A stretch of 64,000 nt of DNA, taken from NCBI RefSeq assembly GCF_036997615.1, contig NZ_JAWLQA010000001.1. One strand, given 5' to 3'. The translations under genes and the position numbers were made by a program. Within the stretch, counting starts at the first letter, position 1. The number at the start of each line of letters is the position of its first letter. Source of the DNA: Brachyspira sp949287565 (lineage in GTDB: Bacteria > Spirochaetota > Brachyspiria > Brachyspirales > Brachyspiraceae). Below the pieces are notes generated by a model. That model saw nothing but the letters and a program-made list of their open reading frames with translations, ran no database searches and was not told the origin of the DNA. Of the stretch, positions 26,402 through 36,005 are shown one piece after another.

Positions 26402-29008
26402 CTATTGTAATACAAAATTTCTAGTTTCTATATAAGGTGTTTCATCGGCAATATATGATTCTATAACAACAATATAATTTCCTCTAGGAAATGATGATAA
26501 TTCATCTTTTGATATAGTAAGTTTGAATACATCATTTTCTAAAACAGCATTATACTCCCTTTCGCCTCCATTAGGTAATTGAAGCAATATTTTTACTGTT
26601 GTATTAGGATCTGGCATTTCTAATGCATTATCAGGATAATTATATGAAGAAACATAAATATCTATATTCATATCGTTATTTCTATTTACTATAGCAGGCA
26701 TATCGATATCTTCTATTCTGCTCATCTTTGTAGATAATTTTTCAATCCAATATTCAGCTGTGTAGCCATAATCTTTAAATGCACTCAATTCTATATAATT
26801 AGCCTTTGAATCTATTCTTGAAATAAAGAAAGGTCCATTTGATATATAAGCATGTCCGTATTTATCTATAAAATCAATAGCAGCCTGATATCTTTTAACA
26901 GCTTCTTCTTTTGTTATAAAATCTTCTATTCCAGCAGGTATATACTTGGAATCACGCATTTCTATCAATTTTTCTTTTATGTCAGATACGCATGTAGGAT
27001 TTTTTACATCTATAGAGGTTAAAGACTGATCCTGTGAAATAGTATAAACATTTCCAGATTTAGAACCTTCAAGAACAATTTTCATTATAGCTTCATTTAT
27101 CTCAAATGGAATAACGGTATTTCTATTAGGATTACCTATTTTTGGACCTACTGAGGCAATACCTATTTGTCTGTTCATATCCATAGGCCAATAATAATTT
27201 CCATAAACAGTAAAACTTCCGTCCTCATTTATAACACTTCCAACTGCTCCGTCCATAGCAGAAAGATATCTTCCAGCCATGGCTGAATCATAATATTTAT
27301 CGTTTTCATTAGTTTTTGTTATTATATTAGCAATGAATACACTTCCATACATCAAATCAACTAAAGATGAATCTATTCCATGATGCCATTTAAAACTTCT
27401 AGGCTTGAAATCACATTTTACATAAGCAGTAAGATTATCTGATTTTGTATAAACCAATTCACCTTTATCATTAACTTTAACAGTTAAACCCTCTTCCCAT
27501 TTTTGGGTATAAGGATTATACATAGTTGCATTTTGCGGAACTTTCACAGTACCGACAGGTATTCCATTATTTCCTGCTCTCACTCCTATTTCTAAACTAT
27601 TAGTATCAGCTTCACCAAGTATAAATTCTGTTTTTGCTGTGGAAGGCGATTCAAATGAAGCTCCCGCATCAGAACAAGGCCCTATCATTATAGCAGAATA
27701 AGCATCGGAAAATCCTCCAACTCCCACAGGATCCCAAGGACTTATAAATAATGAACCCTGTGCAGAATGCTGAAGAACTCTTAATACTTTTTCACCATTT
27801 CTATTTGGTTTTATATCAGCACTTCTTATAGACCAATCATTAACCCCGTCGCCTACTCCGTAAAGCATTCTTCTATTAAATCTTTCTTTATTTGCTACAA
27901 AAAACTGAGTTTGAGAGTTTAAATATATTCTAACTGCATCTTCAAGTCCTATTTCCTGCAAACGCATATTACCATTCCAATATTCATCAGCAGTCAAAAA
28001 CCAACCATTTGAATTTTTATCGCTTATCCTTGAAGCCTCTTTATTATCATAGTTCCAAAACTCCGCAACATTACCACCAGGCATATAATTACCTTCTCTT
28101 ACGTACATCTGTCTTAATGTAACATCCCACCAAGCACGAGTAGCACCCGCTCCCCAAGCCTCCGTTATAATATTCCATTCATAATCTTTTGGATCTGAAC
28201 CATATACAACCTGTGTAGATTTATTTCTGTCATATAATAATTTTTCAACTCTTATTCCTGTTTTTTCTATTAAATCGGATATAGCATTGCCTGCAGGAAG
28301 TCTTCCTGTAGGATCATCAACCCTTATAACAAATTTAATAGTTACTACTTCTCCGTTATATTTCCACCAGCCATTTTCTTTTATTAATTTTCCTCTATTC
28401 TTCGGTAAATTAGCAGCTTTTTCCATAGCTTTATTTATATCATTTAATGCTTTTTCTTGATTGCCGTTTTCTGTCATACCCATTTTTGAAGGTATAAGAT
28501 TATATCTGTATGTACCCGGCTGTCCCGGAGTTGCCTGTGTAAATGAAGGCTGTCCTGCTCCTCTTAAAATTTCATCAATAAGTTTTTTTCTATCAATTAG
28601 GAAATTCATAGCAAATCTTACTTCCTTTATTGCCAAAGGATTAAAATGAGTTTTCCCGTCTCTAGTTGTAACAGTATAAGGTGCTTTATTTGGTACTGGA
28701 TTAAATAATAATGACCAAGAACCTGAAGGCACAGCATAAGTATCAAGTTTCTCCAAATCATTTTCACTTAATGATAAATATGTACTTCCGTCTATTCCGC
28801 TTGCCATTAAATCAGCTCTGCCGTCTGCCACATCTTTAATAGCTATTGTCATATCTGTTCTCACTTCATATATTATTTTATCTATTAATGCACCGCCTCT
28901 ATCTATTTCTTTCTGTTCAATTTCTTCCTGACTGTTGGAACATGACAATAATATTATAAATAGTATTAATATTGGAAATTTATATAAAATTTTATCATTT
29001 AATTTCAT
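26402..29008 (-). CDS. ABC transporter solute-binding lipoprotein (family 5-like), unusually long
   Basis: 868 residues. The N-terminus is a lipoprotein signal with lipobox LLSC (Cys about residue 23). The body resembles family 5 (oligopeptide/nickel-type) solute-binding proteins, for example EVRFAMNFLIDRKKLIDEIL (about residues 130-149) and YNYPDNALEMPDPN near residue 797. Typical members have 500-600 residues, so this one carries about 250-300 extra. No permease or ATPase lies beside it in this window. It has its own TTGACT-17-TATTAT promoter and heads the minus-strand run. The substrate, perhaps peptides, is inferred only. Confidence 0.78.
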   Translation of the reverse strand: MKLNDKILYKFPILILFIILLSCSNSQEEIEQKEIDRGGALIDKIIYEVRTDMTIAIKDVADGRADLMASGIDGSTYLSLSENDLEKLDTYAVPSGSWSLLFNPVPNKAPYTVTTRDGKTHFNPLAIKEVRFAMNFLIDRKKLIDEILRGAGQPSFTQATPGQPGTYRYNLIPSKMGMTENGNQEKALNDINKAMEKAANLPKNRGKLIKENGWWKYNGEVVTIKFVIRVDDPTGRLPAGNAISDLIEKTGIRVEKLLYDRNKSTQVVYGSDPKDYEWNIITEAWGAGATRAWWDVTLRQMYVREGNYMPGGNVAEFWNYDNKEASRISDKNSNGWFLTADEYWNGNMRLQEIGLEDAVRIYLNSQTQFFVANKERFNRRMLYGVGDGVNDWSIRSADIKPNRNGEKVLRVLQHSAQGSLFISPWDPVGVGGFSDAYSAIMIGPCSDAGASFESPSTAKTEFILGEADTNSLEIGVRAGNNGIPVGTVKVPQNATMYNPYTQKWEEGLTVKVNDKGELVYTKSDNLTAYVKCDFKPRSFKWHHGIDSSLVDLMYGSVFIANIITKTNENDKYYDSAMAGRYLSAMDGAVGSVINEDGSFTVYGNYYWPMDMNRQIGIASVGPKIGNPNRNTVIPFEINEAIMKIVLEGSKSGNVYTISQDQSLTSIDVKNPTCVSDIKEKLIEMRDSKYIPAGIEDFITKEEAVKRYQAAIDFIDKYGHAYISNGPFFISRIDSKANYIELSAFKDYGYTAEYWIEKLSTKMSRIEDIDMPAIVNRNNDMNIDIYVSSYNYPDNALEMPDPNTTVKILLQLPNGGEREYNAVLENDVFKLTISKDELSSFPRGNYIVVIESYIADETPYIETRNFVLQ

Positions 29009-29045
29009 TATTTAGCCTCATTACTATATACAGATTAACATAATA

Positions 29046-29074
29046 TATAATAATAGTATAAACAATAAAAGTCA
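29046..29074 (-). promoter_or_regulatory. Promoter of the solute-binding lipoprotein gene
   Basis: On the minus strand TTGACT (29074-29069), a 17-base spacer and TATTAT (29051-29046), 37 bases before the start codon. The remaining 29075-29200 stretch is AT-rich with nothing else recognised. Confidence 0.45.
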
Positions 29075-29200
29075 ATAAAATAATATATATAAATTATATT
29101 CAAAATATTTTTATAATAAAAACTATATTACTATTAATAAAATATTTTTTATTTATAAAATATGTAAAATAAACATCTATAAAATAAATAAAATATATTC

Positions 29201-29228
29201 TTGACAAATATAAAAAAAAAATTAGAAT
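29201..29228 (+). promoter_or_regulatory. Promoter of nrdBA
   Basis: A perfect TTGACA (29201-29206), a 16-base A-rich spacer and TAGAAT (29223-29228). No recognisable NrdR box pair was seen near it. Confidence 0.6.
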
Positions 29229-29280
29229 ACCTAATTAAACCCAAAATTTAATTCTCAAATACAAATATAGCGGAGAAAAG

Positions 29281-30351
29281 ATGAAAGTAATAGATATAAA
29301 CAAAAAGCCTGAAAATGAAAAAATATTTTTTGGAGATTTTGGGCACTATTTAAGAATAGATTCCGTAAGTCATGAAGTGGCTAGAAAATTAAAAGAAGCA
29401 AGCGAAGGAAATACTTGGTTTTCAAAAGAAGTTGATTATAAATCTGATAAAACAAGATTCTCTTCATTGCCTGAAGATGCACAAAGAGCCTTCAAACTCA
29501 ATATAGCATATCAAACTTTGATGGACAGCGGAGTTACAAGCGGTTTTTCATCAATATTAAATAGAATAGTTACAAGCTCAATATGGTCTATTTTATATGC
29601 AAGAATAGCTATAGAGGAAAATATACATGCTGAAAGTTATTCTTACGGACTTTCTGAAGTATTCGGTCATGAGGCAACAGACACATTAGATTTGGTATAT
29701 AATGATGAATTTGTTAAACATAGAATGGAAAAGGAAGTTGAATTATTTGGAAATGTTGATGAATTATGTAATCTTGAAGGGTCAAATGCTTCATTAGATG
29801 AGAAAAAACAGGCGGTATTGAAATTACTTATAGGAATATATTTACTTGAAGGTGTAAAGTTTCCATTCTCTTTTCTTGTAACTTTCACAATTAATAATAA
29901 TTATGACAATGCTATAGCAGGATTCACAAAAACTATTAAATTAATAGCTCATGATGAATTAAATACTCATGTACCTACAGGTAAAAATGTAATAAATATA
30001 CTTAGAAAAGAAAACGAACAGGGATTTACACATTTATTTAAAAGCGGTTGGTTTAATGATATGGCTAAAGCTATGACAGAATTTACTGTTAACGAAGAAA
30101 TAAAATGGGCTAAATACCTTTTTGACGGATATGAGGTAGCAGGTATTAATTCTTCAGTAAGCGAACACTTTATCAAATATTGGGCAGGTGTGAGATTAAG
30201 AGATTTAGGAGTTGAATCTCAGTATAATGAAAAAAAATCAGATATCATAGACTGGTTTAACAGCTATAGAGATATAAACAAGCAGAATGCTGCATTACAG
30301 GAAACAACCAACACCTCTTATCAAAAGGGTGCTTTGAAAAACGATTTATAA
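29281..30351 (+). CDS. nrdB: Class I ribonucleotide reductase small (beta) subunit
   Basis: Houses the metal cofactor and tyrosyl radical that start ribonucleotide reduction in NrdA. 356 residues. Ligands match E. coli R2: D82 (QTLMDSG), E113 and H116 (EENIHAESY), and the radical tyrosine is kept at Y120. A Glu is present in the LLEGVKF helix. In the last ligand helix the spacing is E226-x3-H230 (HDELNTH), whereas E. coli has E-x2-H; this is either an alignment nuance or a real one-residue insertion. GGAG precedes the ATG. It forms an operon with nrdA (47 bp gap). Confidence 0.92.
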   Translation: MKVIDINKKPENEKIFFGDFGHYLRIDSVSHEVARKLKEASEGNTWFSKEVDYKSDKTRFSSLPEDAQRAFKLNIAYQTLMDSGVTSGFSSILNRIVTSSIWSILYARIAIEENIHAESYSYGLSEVFGHEATDTLDLVYNDEFVKHRMEKEVELFGNVDELCNLEGSNASLDEKKQAVLKLLIGIYLLEGVKFPFSFLVTFTINNNYDNAIAGFTKTIKLIAHDELNTHVPTGKNVINILRKENEQGFTHLFKSGWFNDMAKAMTEFTVNEEIKWAKYLFDGYEVAGINSSVSEHFIKYWAGVRLRDLGVESQYNEKKSDIIDWFNSYRDINKQNAALQETTNTSYQKGALKNDL

Positions 30352-30398
30352 TTTATGCTTAATTTTCAAAGTAAAAAAATAATTATCAGGGTTAAATT

Positions 30399-32720
30399 AT
30401 GATAGAACTTACAAAAGATAAAAAACATATAATCATTAAAAGGGACGGCAGAGAAGAGCCTTTTAATGAAGAAAAATTAAGAAAAGTTATAGATTGGGCT
30501 ACTGAAGGTAAAGAGGTTTTCACTAATCAGCTTCTTGAAGGTCTTAATATCAAAATAAATGATAAAATGAAAATTGAAGTATTATATGATGAACTCATAA
30601 ATACTGCTGTTAACAAGATAAGTCCGCTATACCCTATGTATGATACAATAGCAGAAAAACTTTATTTAATGAAAATATATAAAGAAACATGCGGATTAAA
30701 AAGAATAGGTTCATATCCTCATATAAAAAATTTCTTAAAAAAAGGTATAAAATATAAAATATATGATAAGGATATAATTCAGCTTTTTACGGATAAAGAA
30801 TTGGATAAAATAAATTCTATGATAGATCCTAACAGAGATTTATTATTCACATATAAAGGACTTGCAATATTCTATAAAAAATACTGTAAAAACATAGGAA
30901 ACAAAAAATTAGAGCTTCCTCAAATAACATATATGGTAGCTGCTATGTTCTCATTCTATGATGATTATTATAAAGGTGAAAACAAGGATAAATTAGAAAT
31001 AAGCAAATCTGAAAGACTTAAATATATAAAAAGAACTTATGATATGCTTTCAAGACATGAAATTACTTTTGCAACACCTAGAATAGCAAACAGTATGACA
31101 ATAAAAGCACAATTAGCTAGCTGTATATTAAACACCCCTGCTGATGATACTTGGAGCTTGAATCAGACAGACGGAAATATGGCATTATACTCAAAATTTT
31201 CAGGCGGTATAGCTTATGATGCTTCATATATAAGGGCAGCAGGTTCTACAATACAAACTAATAGAGGACGTTCTGACGGTCCTATACCTTTTATAAAGAG
31301 AGTTGAGCAAACTATATCATCATTTAATCAAGGCGGTGTTCGTAAAGGTGCATGCGTTATTACTTTTCCTTGGTGGCATTTAGATGTACTTGATTTGATT
31401 ATGCTTAAAGATGCAGGCGGTACTGAAGATACTAGAGCTAGGAAATTAGTTTATTCTATTAGGATAAGTAATATATTCAGAGAAAGAGTTAATAAAGACG
31501 GATATGTAACTTTATTTGATCCTAAAGAAACTCCTCTTTTAAATGAAGAATACGGAGAAAAATTTAATGTAGCTTATATGTATTATGAGAGTAAATCTTC
31601 TATAAGAAAAAAGAAAATAAAAGCTAAGGATTTATTATTTCAAATATTAAAAGTAAGACAGGAAACAGGAAATTTATATTTAACCTTTGTAGACAATATT
31701 AATGAACAGAATATGGTTAATAGATTCGTAGGAGCTTCAAACCTCTGTCAGGAAATAGTAATACCTTCCTACCCTTCTAAACTTATAAAAGAAAAATATG
31801 TCATTAATGAAGACGGAGAATATGAAATCATACAGAGAAAGAAAAGCGGTGAGATAGGTATATGTAATTTGGTGTCTGTAAATTTAATGTCTTGGGTAAA
31901 TTTCTCACCTGAAAAGAAAAAATCATTCTGCTACACTCTTTTAAGAGGATGCGACAATATTATAGATACTCAATTCTATCCTGTTAAAGAAGGTGAAATT
32001 GCTAATAAAAAGAACAGACCTATAGGAATAGGCGTTATAAATTATGCTAACTTACTTGCTTCAAATAAATTAAAATATACTGATAAAGAAGCTTTGGAAT
32101 TTACAAATAAAGTTTTCGATGATTTATATTATCATATATATGAAGCATCTAATATATTAGCAAGAGAGAGAGGACCTTATAAAACTTTCAATGAATCCAA
32201 ATGGAAAGAGGGATTAACTCCATTTCATATATCATTATTAAATAACAACAAAAAGAATAATCTTAATGTAAGTATAGATAAAGAAAAATGGGATAAACTT
32301 GCTGAAAAAATAAAAGCTAATGGTGTTCGTTTTTCATTCCATGGTGCTATTGCCCCTACTGCTACATCTGGTAAAAGTGTATCTGCAACTGAAAGTATAG
32401 AACCTATAGTAGATTTATTCTTTATAGAAGAAGGTATACAAACATTACCTAGCTTAGCACCTAATATAAAAAAGAATAGACAATATTATGAAAGATGCTG
32501 GAATATACCTGCAAGAACTATAATAGAGCTTGCCGCTGTAAGACAAAGATATATAGATCAATCTCAGTCATTGAATTTATATTATGTAAAACCTGATTCT
32601 GCTAAAGAGCTTTGGGACGATATTCAATATGCTATGGATTTAGGTTTAAAAACTCTTTATTATATGAAAACTCCTAAGTCTAATTTTGAGTTAGATGAAG
32701 TTTGTGAATCTTGTACATAA
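30399..32720 (+). CDS. nrdA: Class I ribonucleotide reductase large (alpha) subunit
   Basis: Reduces ribonucleoside diphosphates to deoxyribonucleotides with NrdB. 773 residues, as in class Ia enzymes. The N-terminus is an ATP-cone (KHIIIKRDGREEPFNEEKL, about residues 8-26). The active-site cysteines appear in LASCILNTP (about 246), SNLCQEI (about 449) and GICNLVSVNLM (about 488). The radical-relay tyrosines are in SLNLYYVKP (about 727) and the tail ends in the redox pair CESC. A terminator at 32748 closes the operon. Confidence 0.95.
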   Translation: MIELTKDKKHIIIKRDGREEPFNEEKLRKVIDWATEGKEVFTNQLLEGLNIKINDKMKIEVLYDELINTAVNKISPLYPMYDTIAEKLYLMKIYKETCGLKRIGSYPHIKNFLKKGIKYKIYDKDIIQLFTDKELDKINSMIDPNRDLLFTYKGLAIFYKKYCKNIGNKKLELPQITYMVAAMFSFYDDYYKGENKDKLEISKSERLKYIKRTYDMLSRHEITFATPRIANSMTIKAQLASCILNTPADDTWSLNQTDGNMALYSKFSGGIAYDASYIRAAGSTIQTNRGRSDGPIPFIKRVEQTISSFNQGGVRKGACVITFPWWHLDVLDLIMLKDAGGTEDTRARKLVYSIRISNIFRERVNKDGYVTLFDPKETPLLNEEYGEKFNVAYMYYESKSSIRKKKIKAKDLLFQILKVRQETGNLYLTFVDNINEQNMVNRFVGASNLCQEIVIPSYPSKLIKEKYVINEDGEYEIIQRKKSGEIGICNLVSVNLMSWVNFSPEKKKSFCYTLLRGCDNIIDTQFYPVKEGEIANKKNRPIGIGVINYANLLASNKLKYTDKEALEFTNKVFDDLYYHIYEASNILARERGPYKTFNESKWKEGLTPFHISLLNNNKKNNLNVSIDKEKWDKLAEKIKANGVRFSFHGAIAPTATSGKSVSATESIEPIVDLFFIEEGIQTLPSLAPNIKKNRQYYERCWNIPARTIIELAAVRQRYIDQSQSLNLYYVKPDSAKELWDDIQYAMDLGLKTLYYMKTPKSNFELDEVCESCT

Positions 32721-32747
32721 TAAAAATCAATATAAATATACCCTATT

Positions 32748-32785
32748 AGGCATTATAACTTTTGTTATAGTGTCTATTTATTTTT
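32748..32785 (+). terminator. Terminator of nrdBA
   Basis: AGGCATTATAAC and GTTATAGTGTCT pair (with G-U pairs) around TTTT, followed by ATTTATTTTTT, 28 bases after the nrdA stop codon. Confidence 0.65.
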
Positions 32786-33073
32786 TAAAAATTTTTTATA
32801 ACCTATTGCTATTTTTTATAATATAATATAGAATCCTTGTTTATATAAAAAATATTGATTTGCTTTCTTGTTGTTTTTGTTAAAAAATAATTTTTTTAAA
32901 TATTATAAAGCTATTCATAAAAATTGTGAGCCTCTAGTAAATTTATTTAACAGAGCTTTAGAGCAAACGATTTTTATTAGCAATAAATATAATATTTTAT
33001 TCTGCTGAAAAAAATTCTCATAAAAGTAAATTTTTTTTATATGTAATTTTAGACCTAATTAAGGATTTAATTA
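32786..33073. other. AT-rich intergenic stretch with no recognised feature
   Basis: About 290 bases between the nrd terminator and the pst regulatory palindromes. I see no open frame with a ribosome binding site, no tRNA and no strong hairpin. It could hold distal regulatory sites of the pst operon or an unrecognised small RNA. Confidence 0.4.
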
Positions 33074-33122
33074 ATATGTTATTAACATAATTCAGTTAAC
33101 ATATTTTAATATTATGTTAACT
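33074..33122. promoter_or_regulatory. Nested TTAACATA palindromes upstream of pstS (candidate Pho operator)
   Basis: Two perfect inverted repeats made of the same half-site lie side by side. TATGTTA-T-TAACATA is at 33075-33089. AGTTAACATA (33094-33103) faces TATGTTAACT (33113-33122) across nine bases. They sit about 95 bases upstream of the pstS -35 box. Repeated TTAACA elements are the basis of the Bacillus PhoP box, which makes a phosphate-response operator plausible, but spacing differs and no PhoB/PhoR gene is visible here. Confidence 0.45.
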
Positions 33123-33214
33123 TTTACTAAATTATTATGATTTCTTTCATATATATAGCTAGGTATAGTTTCTTTAAAAAATTCAAAATTTAAAATTAAA
33201 TTTCAAATTCAATA

Positions 33215-33243
33215 TTGACATATTTATTTTTATAGTATATAAG
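33215..33243 (+). promoter_or_regulatory. Promoter of the pst operon
   Basis: A perfect TTGACA (33215-33220), a 17-base spacer and TATAAG (33238-33243), 54 bases upstream of the pstS start codon. Confidence 0.6.
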
Positions 33244-33297
33244 GTTCACGTTAAATTTAACAAACACAAAAAAATTATATGGGAGCGAATCAATATT

Positions 33298-34104
33298 ATG
33301 AAAAAGATTTTGATTTTCTTAACTCTTGTAAGTCTATTCGGACTTATCTCTTGCGGCGGCGGTGCTTCAAGCCCTACTGACATTGTGATAACAGGCTCTT
33401 CTTCTGTTTCACCTTTAATGTTCAAATTAGCTGAAAAATTTGAAGAAGTAAATTCTAATTACACTGTAACAGTAGAAACTTCTGATTCAACTATTGGAGT
33501 TCAAGACACTATAAACGGCAACAACAATATAGGTATGGCTTCAAGAAATTTGAAAGAAGATGAATTACCTAATTTAGACACTTATTTATTATGCCAAGAC
33601 GGTATAGTAATAATCGCTAACAAAGATTCTGAAATCAATCAAATTAGCGAAGAAGAATTATATGATCTTTATATCAATAATAAAGCAATAGGAAATATCA
33701 GTAAATCAATCTCAAGAGAAGATGGTTCTGGTACTAGAAGTGCTTTTACAGATTTAACTGCTATAGGAAAAGAATCTCCATTACCTGCAACAGTTGAAAT
33801 ATTAGATGGTACTGGAAAAGTAAAAACTTCTGTAAGCAGTGATGCTTCAAAAATAGGATATATCTCTTTGGGTTCTATTGATGATACTATCAAACCTTTA
33901 GCTTACAAAGCAAAAGGACAAAATGAATATGTTCCTGCATCAGTAGAAAATATAAAGAGCGATACATATAAACTTTATCGTCCTTTCTACATATTCACAA
34001 AAAAAGGTGCTGAATTAGATGAAGGTACTAAGGCTTTCTTAGATTTTATTAATAGTGAAGCTGGAAAAGCGGTTATAAATGAAAACGGGTATGTAGCTAA
34101 TTGA
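33298..34104 (+). CDS. pstS: Phosphate-binding lipoprotein PstS
   Basis: Captures phosphate for the PstSCAB importer. 268 residues, with a signal peptide and lipobox LISC (Cys about residue 19), so it is tethered to a membrane. The phosphate-binding loops are visible: ITGSSSVSPLMFKLAEKF (about residues 31-48) and SREDGSGTRSAFTDL (about 140-154, family 'R.dgSGT...F'). A hairpin after the stop (34118-34155) may give extra pstS transcript over the permease genes. Confidence 0.95.
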   Translation: MKKILIFLTLVSLFGLISCGGGASSPTDIVITGSSSVSPLMFKLAEKFEEVNSNYTVTVETSDSTIGVQDTINGNNNIGMASRNLKEDELPNLDTYLLCQDGIVIIANKDSEINQISEEELYDLYINNKAIGNISKSISREDGSGTRSAFTDLTAIGKESPLPATVEILDGTGKVKTSVSSDASKIGYISLGSIDDTIKPLAYKAKGQNEYVPASVENIKSDTYKLYRPFYIFTKKGAELDEGTKAFLDFINSEAGKAVINENGYVAN

Positions 34105-34117
34105 TAAAATAATGAAG

Positions 34118-34155
34118 GTCGGTATACAAATTAATTTTTGTATATCGACTTTTTT
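34118..34155 (+). terminator. Terminator/attenuator between pstS and pstCA
   Basis: GTCGGTATACAAA (34118-34130) pairs with TTTGTATATCGAC (34137-34149) and six Ts follow. As the only promoter seen is upstream of pstS, it probably acts as a partial terminator that lowers expression of the downstream genes. Confidence 0.65.
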
Positions 34156-34191
34156 ATTTCAATGTCATAAAAATAATTTAGGATATGTATT

Positions 34192-35982
34192 TTGGATAAC
34201 AATATTAATAAACATATAGTTAATGAAATACTAGATAATGTTATGAGATATGTATTTTTTATATGTTCTATATTTTCTGTTATAGTTGTATTTTCAATAT
34301 GTATTTTTATATTTATCTATAGTATTCCAGTATTTAAAGAAGTTGGATTTTTCAAATTCGTTTTTGGTATGAATTGGTCTCCATCATCAAAAGATTTTGG
34401 AATATTACCAATGATAGTTGGTTCTATATATGTAACAATTTTTGCCACATTATTAGGCGGAGGATTTGGTTTTTTCACTGCAGTTTATATATCAATGTTC
34501 TGCCCAAAAAAATTAAAGATAGTATTATCACAAGTTATAGACTTACTTGCTGGAATACCTTCAATAGTTTACGGTTTTTTTGGTATGGTAGTATTAGTAC
34601 CTTTTTTAAAAAACATTTCTCCAAATGATGTTGGTGAAGGAGTATTAGCAAGCTCTATTATACTTGCAATAATGATACTTCCTACTATAACATCAATCAC
34701 AAAATATAATTTAGAAGCTGTGTATAAATATTATTATGATGGGGCAATAGCTTTAGGAAATACTCATTCACAGGCTATTTTTGGAGTTATTGTTAAAGCT
34801 GCAAAATCAGGCATATTTTCTGCTATAGTACTTGGTATGGGAAGGGCTATTGGTGAAACTATGGCGGTTATGATGGTTGCTGGAAATGCACCTTTTGTAC
34901 CTAAAGATTTATTCTCATATTTTAGAACTATGACTATTAATATAGCCTTAGAAATGGGATATGCAACAGGAATTCATAGATCTGCATTAATAGCTACAGC
35001 TTTTGTATTATTATTATTCATACTCATTATTAATATAGTACTTTCACTATTAAAAAGAAATAATTTATATTTTTCATTTTCTTTCTCTAGTCTTTTCGGC
35101 AAGAATAAAGAATTAAAAGCCAATGTAAATGACTTTTCTTTCAAAAATATAAAAATGAAAGTATCAACTATAAAAGCTGATGCATTAAAATATATTTCAG
35201 TATTTGCTGCTGCAGTATCAACATTGCTTCTAGTATTTATAGTATTATTTATCTTAATAAGGGGAATACCTCATATCAATTTCAATTTATTATTTGGAAA
35301 AAGTAATAACTCTCAAATGACATTATTGCCTGCAATAGTTTCAACAGGTATGATGCTTTTTATGTCGCTTATAATAGCAATACCTTTAGGAGTGTTTGCA
35401 GCTATTTACTTAACTGAATATTCAAAAGCTAAAAGTAAATTAATATCTGTAATTAGAATATTTACTGACAGTTTATCAGGCATTCCATCAATAGTATTTG
35501 GTCTTTTTGGTATGTTAGTATTCGCTAATCTATTTGGTATAGGAAGAAGTATATTAGCAGGTTCATTAACTTTAGTTTTAATAATACTGCCATCTATAAT
35601 AAGACAAACAGAAGAAACATTATTATCAATACCTACAAGTTTGCGTGAAGGAAGTTTGGCTTTGGGAGCTTCAAAAGTAAGAACAATATTTAAAATTGTA
35701 TTGCCTTGTGGTTTTTCTGGTATTATGACCTCTGTCATTTTAAGTATAGGAAGAATAGTAGGTGAAAGTGCTGCTTTGATATATACAGCTGGTGCAGTAA
35801 GATATATGCCTAAAGGTTATTTAAGTCCTGGAAGTTCATTTTCAGTTATGATGTGGATGTTCTCAAGTGAAGGCTTATATATTAATCAGACTTTTGCAAC
35901 TGCCAGTATTTTGCTTATTATGGTTATACTTCTTAATGCTTCACTATTTATTGTTAATACGAAGTTAAAGAAAGATTATTAA
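34192..35982 (+). CDS. pstCA: Fused phosphate ABC permease PstC-PstA
   Basis: A single 596-residue protein holding both membrane permeases of the phosphate importer. Residues 1-290 match PstC (LAGIPSIVYGFFGMVVLVPF, about 123-142; GRAIGETMAVMMVAG, about 219-233). Residues 330-596 match PstA (SLSGIPSIVFGLFGMLVFAN, about 428-447; GRIVGESAALIYTAGAVRY near 520). Each half has its own permease EAA-type loop (EAVYKYYYDGAIALGNT; SLREGSLALGASKVRTIF). There is no frameshift or stop between them. The start is TTG 34192 with AGGA about eight bases upstream; the nearby ATG at 34185 is out of frame. Such fusions are rare outside mollicutes. Confidence 0.92.
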   Translation: MDNNINKHIVNEILDNVMRYVFFICSIFSVIVVFSICIFIFIYSIPVFKEVGFFKFVFGMNWSPSSKDFGILPMIVGSIYVTIFATLLGGGFGFFTAVYISMFCPKKLKIVLSQVIDLLAGIPSIVYGFFGMVVLVPFLKNISPNDVGEGVLASSIILAIMILPTITSITKYNLEAVYKYYYDGAIALGNTHSQAIFGVIVKAAKSGIFSAIVLGMGRAIGETMAVMMVAGNAPFVPKDLFSYFRTMTINIALEMGYATGIHRSALIATAFVLLLFILIINIVLSLLKRNNLYFSFSFSSLFGKNKELKANVNDFSFKNIKMKVSTIKADALKYISVFAAAVSTLLLVFIVLFILIRGIPHINFNLLFGKSNNSQMTLLPAIVSTGMMLFMSLIIAIPLGVFAAIYLTEYSKAKSKLISVIRIFTDSLSGIPSIVFGLFGMLVFANLFGIGRSILAGSLTLVLIILPSIIRQTEETLLSIPTSLREGSLALGASKVRTIFKIVLPCGFSGIMTSVILSIGRIVGESAALIYTAGAVRYMPKGYLSPGSSFSVMMWMFSSEGLYINQTFATASILLIMVILLNASLFIVNTKLKKDY

Positions 35983-36005
35983 TAATATTATTGAAAGGAT
36001 AAAAA

